This document shows positions 28,781 through 33,024 of a stretch of DNA of 33,024 bases, one piece after another (positions within the stretch are counted from its first letter, which is position 1; each line of letters begins with the position of its first letter). Location: assembly GCA_023381515.1 (NCBI GenBank), contig JAMCQI010000035.1:1-33024 (forward strand), given 5' to 3'. The stretch is from Chloroflexota bacterium (GTDB taxonomy: Bacteria; Chloroflexota; Anaerolineae; UBA4142). Under the pieces are notes generated by a model, which was not told the origin of the DNA, ran no database searches, and saw only the letters and a list, made by a program, of their open reading frames with translations. The position numbers and the translations under genes were made by a program.

Positions 28781-31091
28781 ACAAGCCCAAGGCAAAAGCG
28801 ACAAGTGGGCTGATTTCGCCCACGTCATGGAGGTTCAGGTCATACTGGTTCGCGGACAGTAACTGCTCTCTCTCACGTAACTCTAGGGTCAACTTGTTCT
28901 CGCCTTCCCCCACGGGCACGACGATGGGGCTCAAGCAGAACGAAGAGTCAGAAGGAATGTCCGCCGGGTAAACCGCGAGTTCTTTGCCGTCGAGCGAGAC
29001 ATGCAGCTGCGCATTATCGAAGGCACGGGGCCAATCATTGGTGATCCACAATTCACCCCGCAGCATTTCACCGGCGCGATGCTGCGCGAGTGGATAGACG
29101 AATGACACGAGTAGAGGGTTATAGGCCTTTTGCACTTGAAAATAGGCCGCCTTGGGGCGGCCATAGTAATCGACGAGGCTCCAGGAAATGGCTGGCCATG
29201 CATCGTCGAACTGCCACACGGCGACCCCGGCGGTACGCGGCTTGCGCCGGCGCATGTGCTCGATCGCAATTTGCATGCCCAATCCCTGGGCGCGCTGGCT
29301 CGCCGCGATGAGTTCGTCCACCGAATGAATCCTCGGATTTTGAGCGCGTGCGTAGCGATAGACCTTGTTCAGCTCCGCTCGGTGATACAGCCACATTTCA
29401 TTCGGCGGATAAAGCTTGTCTTCTGGCAGGAACCCGCTCAGCGATTCCCTCGACGGCGGTGACTGCAGGCCGAATTCACTCATCATGGGGGGTGAGTCGA
29501 GGCGGTAGTCGCGCAGATTTGCCGAGCGATGCCACACGCGCCAGTTGTGTGATTCGTCAAAACACGGCGAAGCGGGCTTGAACGGTCGCGCGCCATCCTC
29601 TCGCGTGACCACCTCGCGCAATATCTCGACGACCCTGTAATTGGTGCGCGGGTCGAATTCATTGCCGCCACACCAGATGACGAGCGCGGGATGATTGCGC
29701 AGAGAGCGCACAATCGCTCCCGCCTCTTCGCGCACCAGGTTGAGGTGAGCCGTATCGGCGGGCAGGCGATCGAGGATGCCTCCGGCGAATGGGAACTCTT
29801 GCCAGACGAGTATGCCCATTTCATCGCAGAGGTCGTAAAAAGCCTGCTTTTCCTTCAGCCCGCCGCCCCACACGCGAAGCAAATTGACATTGGCGGCTCG
29901 CACCTGGTCCAGGCGGGCCGCATAAACCTCGCGCGTCAACCGGCCGGGGATTGCGTCCAGCGGCACCCAATTCGCGCCGCGAATGAATTCGGCTTGTCCA
30001 TTGACGACAAGAGACCAGGGCTCGGCACCGAGCGCGGCTCCGTCAACAGGCGCGAGCCTGACGGAGCGGATGCCGAAGGTGGTTGAGCATGCGTCCAGTT
30101 CTCCAGTCGTATCCACCAAACGCACATTGAGCGCATAAAGATTCGGATCCCCGCGGTCCCAGGGATTCCACAGCCGAACGTCCTCGAGGTCGAGTTCGAC
30201 GCGGCACTCGTTCTCGCCCTTTGTGAGCGGCAAATCGTATTCGCGCGTCTGTTCGTCGCTCTCGAAATTCCTCCCTTGCGTCGTCAAGACCGCCCGAACG
30301 GCCTGTTCGCGATCCGAATCGATAAAGAGTGTGACAGCGACATGCGCCGCTCCCGCTTGCGCTCGTTCCGGTCTGCACCAAACCTGGCGGATATAAGCAG
30401 AATGAACCAGGACAATATAGGCGTCATCCCAAATCCCGCATGTAAGGAGGCGTGGCGCAAAATCCCAGCCAAATTGCATCTGGCACTTGACCGTCGCGTA
30501 GCGGTCGGGATTCACCTCGTTCGCCGCCGCACCCATGGCACGCATCAGGCGCTTGCGCGCGCGCTGCGACAGACTTTGCTCGACTCTCGGCAGCGCCCCC
30601 GCCCCGGACACCCGGATCCCCAACCGGTGCGCCCCCGCCCTCTCCACCTGCCACGCCCGCCCCGCCTCTACTCCATCGGTCGTCTGGTGTCTATCGTCGC
30701 CCGCGGAGTTTGCAGGTGTCGTCTGAATTTCCCATACCTGCCGCGAAAACATCCCTACGTGTTTTCCTAACGGCTTGCCATCCAGCCAAGTGGAACTCTG
30801 ATAGTCTACCCCTTCAAGGACCAGGAAGGCGCGGTCGTCGTCGGGGAAAGCCGGCAGGTCCCGGATATACCACCAGTCGAATGAATCGACCCATTGGGAT
30901 GCCTCATTGTCCATCCCAAAGAAAGGATCGGGAATCCTGCCCGCGCGCATCAAGTCGACCCGCACGTCGCCCGGCACCTGTGCCGTCAGCCACTCGCGCA
31001 CCTCGCTCAAATCGTCCAGGAGGCCGAAGGGCCTCTGAGGAACCAATCCGAGGCGCCAATTTGAATCGTTCAGAGGGAGGACACGGCGCAT
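28758..31091 (-). CDS. GH2 beta-mannosidase-like glycoside hydrolase
   Basis: 777 aa. N-terminal jelly roll (about 1-200) with VPGDVRVDLMRAGRIPDPFFGMD and WWYIRDLP, typical of beta-mannosidases; Ig-like domain; then a TIM barrel with FIRGANWVPLDAIPG, NLLRVWGGG and WCGGNEFD, where E478 is the acid/base, and MMSEFGLQS, where E539 is the nucleophile. No signal peptide is seen, so it acts in the cytoplasm on imported or recycled mannosides or related beta-glycosides. The length is slightly shorter than usual (about 820-850), and its C-terminal end is formed by the 19-bp tandem repeat. It follows the upstream glycosidase gene by 19 bp. Confidence 0.92.
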   Translation of the reverse strand: MRRVLPLNDSNWRLGLVPQRPFGLLDDLSEVREWLTAQVPGDVRVDLMRAGRIPDPFFGMDNEASQWVDSFDWWYIRDLPAFPDDDRAFLVLEGVDYQSSTWLDGKPLGKHVGMFSRQVWEIQTTPANSAGDDRHQTTDGVEAGRAWQVERAGAHRLGIRVSGAGALPRVEQSLSQRARKRLMRAMGAAANEVNPDRYATVKCQMQFGWDFAPRLLTCGIWDDAYIVLVHSAYIRQVWCRPERAQAGAAHVAVTLFIDSDREQAVRAVLTTQGRNFESDEQTREYDLPLTKGENECRVELDLEDVRLWNPWDRGDPNLYALNVRLVDTTGELDACSTTFGIRSVRLAPVDGAALGAEPWSLVVNGQAEFIRGANWVPLDAIPGRLTREVYAARLDQVRAANVNLLRVWGGGLKEKQAFYDLCDEMGILVWQEFPFAGGILDRLPADTAHLNLVREEAGAIVRSLRNHPALVIWCGGNEFDPRTNYRVVEILREVVTREDGARPFKPASPCFDESHNWRVWHRSANLRDYRLDSPPMMSEFGLQSPPSRESLSGFLPEDKLYPPNEMWLYHRAELNKVYRYARAQNPRIHSVDELIAASQRAQGLGMQIAIEHMRRRKPRTAGVAVWQFDDAWPAISWSLVDYYGRPKAAYFQVQKAYNPLLVSFVYPLAQHRAGEMLRGELWITNDWPRAFDNAQLHVSLDGKELAVYPADIPSDSSFCLSPIVVPVGEGENKLTLELREREQLLSANQYDLNLHDVGEISPLVAFALGLYNRRRRS

Positions 31092-31110
31092 TGCGTATCT
31101 CTACTCACTC

Positions 31111-33008
31111 TCACCACATGACCACGACGCGCCGTGCACCCTGCGGCAGGCGGACCCGGCTGCCCACGATCTCCGCACCGGCGATATCCGCCCCCGCTTC
31201 GCGGAGAGGAACACCGAGGTCCCACTCCATATAACTGGGCGCGGCATGCCAATCGCCCGCCACCACAAGGGTGCCGGTTCGTGCCCCAAAGGCAACTGTA
31301 AACGTAACAGATCCAAAATAGGTTGCCGCGTCCTCGACCTTGATCACATTGTTCTCAGCCGTCCACGCCTGGGGCAGTCCGGGCGTGATGACCAAGTGGT
31401 CCTCTTCCTCGCAGAGTAGGAGATTGCGAGCCGCGAGCAGGAAATCGGCCACGGCCCATCCATGATGGCCGTCCCCCATGCCCCCACGTCGGGTGATCGG
31501 GTGCAGTCCCTCCGCCCATGTGAAGGTGGGTGAGGCATGATCAAGGACCCATTCGATGATGCGCCATGCTTCCGGATCTCGCTGGAAGAGATAACATTCG
31601 GCGACATGGAGGTTGAGATACGTCCCCAACGCGGAATGACCGACATGGTTGAAATAGGCATCCTGCACCCAAGCTTTGTCCTTGAGCGCGGCGAGCGTAT
31701 CCATAATGCGCGGATCATTCGGCTCGAGCAGACGGAGCGGGTAGAGAGAGACGAGGTTCCCAATCATCCCGGCGTCCAAGCGCCGGTCCGGCGCCGCGGG
31801 CATGGCGGGACGTCCCAAGCGCCTGGCCGCGGCCGCGAGCGAAGCGTCGACATCCGCTCGGAACGATTCGTAATTCCGGCGCAGCTTGGCGGCATCGTTC
31901 GTCAGGCCCATCCACTCGGCCACGCGCGCCGCCTCGCGGAGGCCTGCCAGTCCCCAGAAATCGTCCCAATAATAATAATCGCTCGGCCCCAGATGCTCCG
32001 CGCTCGGCCCCGGCGGCAACAGCCCGCGGGTCCCTTCCGGGTGGGCCGTTCCCTGTCGTCTCTTTGAATTGATCCACGAAGCCATGCGCAGGATCGACCA
32101 GTAGTGCTTGGCGACCAAATCCTTTTCGCCGCTCAGCCGCGCATTCTCGACCATCGTCCAGAGCGCCTCGCCGTTCGCATCCCACTCGCCCTCTGTTGCT
32201 CTGAGATAGCCGTCTTTTTGCAGACGCCGCGGAAAAGTGTCGATTACCTGCCGCGCCTCCTTATGATAGCCCAGCTTGTCTAGCGCGTTCAGCATAAACG
32301 CGGCATCGCGGAACCAGAACTGGTGATAGGTGAATGGGCCGGGCGTGATCGTGCTGCCATCGTGGAGCAGGAGGAGAAACGCCTTGTTGGCTTCAAAGGC
32401 GCTCTGCATGCGCTCGTCCGGCACGCGGATGCGCATCCCCTGGGTGAGCTCGTCCCGCCAGGTGGAGATCGTCTTGTCGCGCAGTTCGCTCATGGCGCTT
32501 GGCGAGATGGCGGGCAGTTCTAGTCGGGGCGCATCCTCGTCATATTCATTGGCCTCTATTGGCATCCGCACGCCGATACGCTGGCTCGCGCCGGGCGCCA
32601 ATTCCAGTCGATACGCGGCTACTGCGGTCGCCAACCCTGTATCGGTCTCGACGCGAGTGAGACGATTGAGCGCCGGCAGCGCGAGCGCCGCGTCGCCCTC
32701 GGGAAAGGCCGACATCGCGACTCCATCGGTGGCGGGCAGAACCGCCGCAAGCGATCCGTTCACGAAAAAGGCGCCGGCCGCCTGCGACCCGGAAGCCGCT
32801 CCCGCTCCATTTCCGTCGCTCCCGCTCCCTACTCCCCCCTGCCCTCCCCCTTCAACTTTCTTCCCTGCCCTTTCCTCTGTTCTGTACTCTATCCGCTTGA
32901 CCAAGCTAACCCCTTCCGGATTGAAGGGCCGGATACAGAGGAGGAGGGTTGCCGTGCGAACTTGTGGACTCGGGTTCTCGACGGTCACATCCTGGACCAC
33001 CCATTCCT
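31111..33008 (-). CDS. Glycogen-debranching/GH63-like (alpha/alpha)6-barrel glycosidase, 5' end missing
   Basis: At least 630 residues; the frame is open to base 33008 and reads on into the missing upstream DNA, so the N terminus is absent. An apparent stop at 33007-33009 exists only because of the adapter. After a beta-sandwich N-terminal part (VTVENPSPQVRTATLLLCIRP) and a Gly/Ser low-complexity insert (about 48-75), the barrel holds FTYHQFWFRDAAFMLNALDKLGY, EGEWDANGEALWTMVENARL, YYYWDDFWGLAGL and WAEGLHPITRRGGMGDGHHGW, as in amylo-alpha-1,6-glucosidase/GH15/GH63-like enzymes. The C-terminal beta domain ends RVRLPQGARRVVVMW. Substrate unknown. It is first in the cluster with the GH2 enzyme. 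Confidence 0.82.
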
Positions 33009-33024
33009 AGATCGGAAGAGCGTC
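33009..33024. other. Illumina adapter sequence at the contig end
   Basis: AGATCGGAAGAGCGTC is the start of the standard TruSeq adapter. The genomic sequence therefore stops at 33008. Confidence 0.97.

Overview
The window is a complete metagenomic-style contig of about 33 kb (GC rich). It most resembles Chloroflexota (Anaerolineae-like). The evidence is the Gram-positive-type SOS box (GAAC-N4-GTTC), lipoproteins with long Ala/Pro/Thr linkers behind the lipobox, a DUF6391-like gene, and the CCCTGAGCG/CGAAGGGTCTC hairpin repeat family; this taxonomic call is an inference. The last 16 bases are Illumina adapter, so the right end is artificial.

Layout. 1-2613: housekeeping genes, with a cut-off minus-strand start at the left edge, a macro-domain protein and an RpiB-like isomerase (minus), then a DUF1893 protein and plsY (plus). 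2797-8767: a strong sigma-70 promoter and a structured leader drive a 3-hydroxybutyrate dehydrogenase followed by a complete branched-chain-amino-acid-type ABC transporter (two ATPases, lipoprotein binding protein, two permeases). 8859-12973 (minus): a dGTPase-like HD hydrolase and a Rad50/SbcC-like ATPase that carries a membrane hairpin where a zinc hook would be expected.

13078-20954: three tandem paralogous genes for nine-heme c-type cytochromes (677-697 aa). Each has its own near-identical promoter (ATTTGACTT ... TATACT) and a 340-425 nt structured leader. All three leaders contain a 5' stem starting at the transcription start, a long attenuator-like hairpin with compensatory changes, and a downstream hairpin with an invariant TGACGAGG loop on a covarying stem. 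This is the best candidate in the window for an undescribed regulatory RNA system.

20960-24411: lexA, autoregulated by an SOS box in its promoter. After a 139-143 bp MITE-like element comes a second promoter with two SOS boxes, reading into a Cys-rich protein of unknown function, a short soluble FtsK/SpoIIIE-type ATPase, and a 64-aa two-helix membrane protein. This looks like an SOS-induced operon not matching a classical one.

24619-27114 (minus): DUF6391-like gene, cysK and holA in a tight operon. 27181-33008 (minus): a carbohydrate cluster, with an alpha/alpha-barrel glycosidase (cut by the contig end), a GH2 beta-mannosidase-like enzyme, a truncated galE remnant and a GT4 glycosyltransferase containing a 15-bp in-frame minisatellite. 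Tandem or word-type repeats overlap the 3' ends of two genes (GH2 and the FtsK-like gene).
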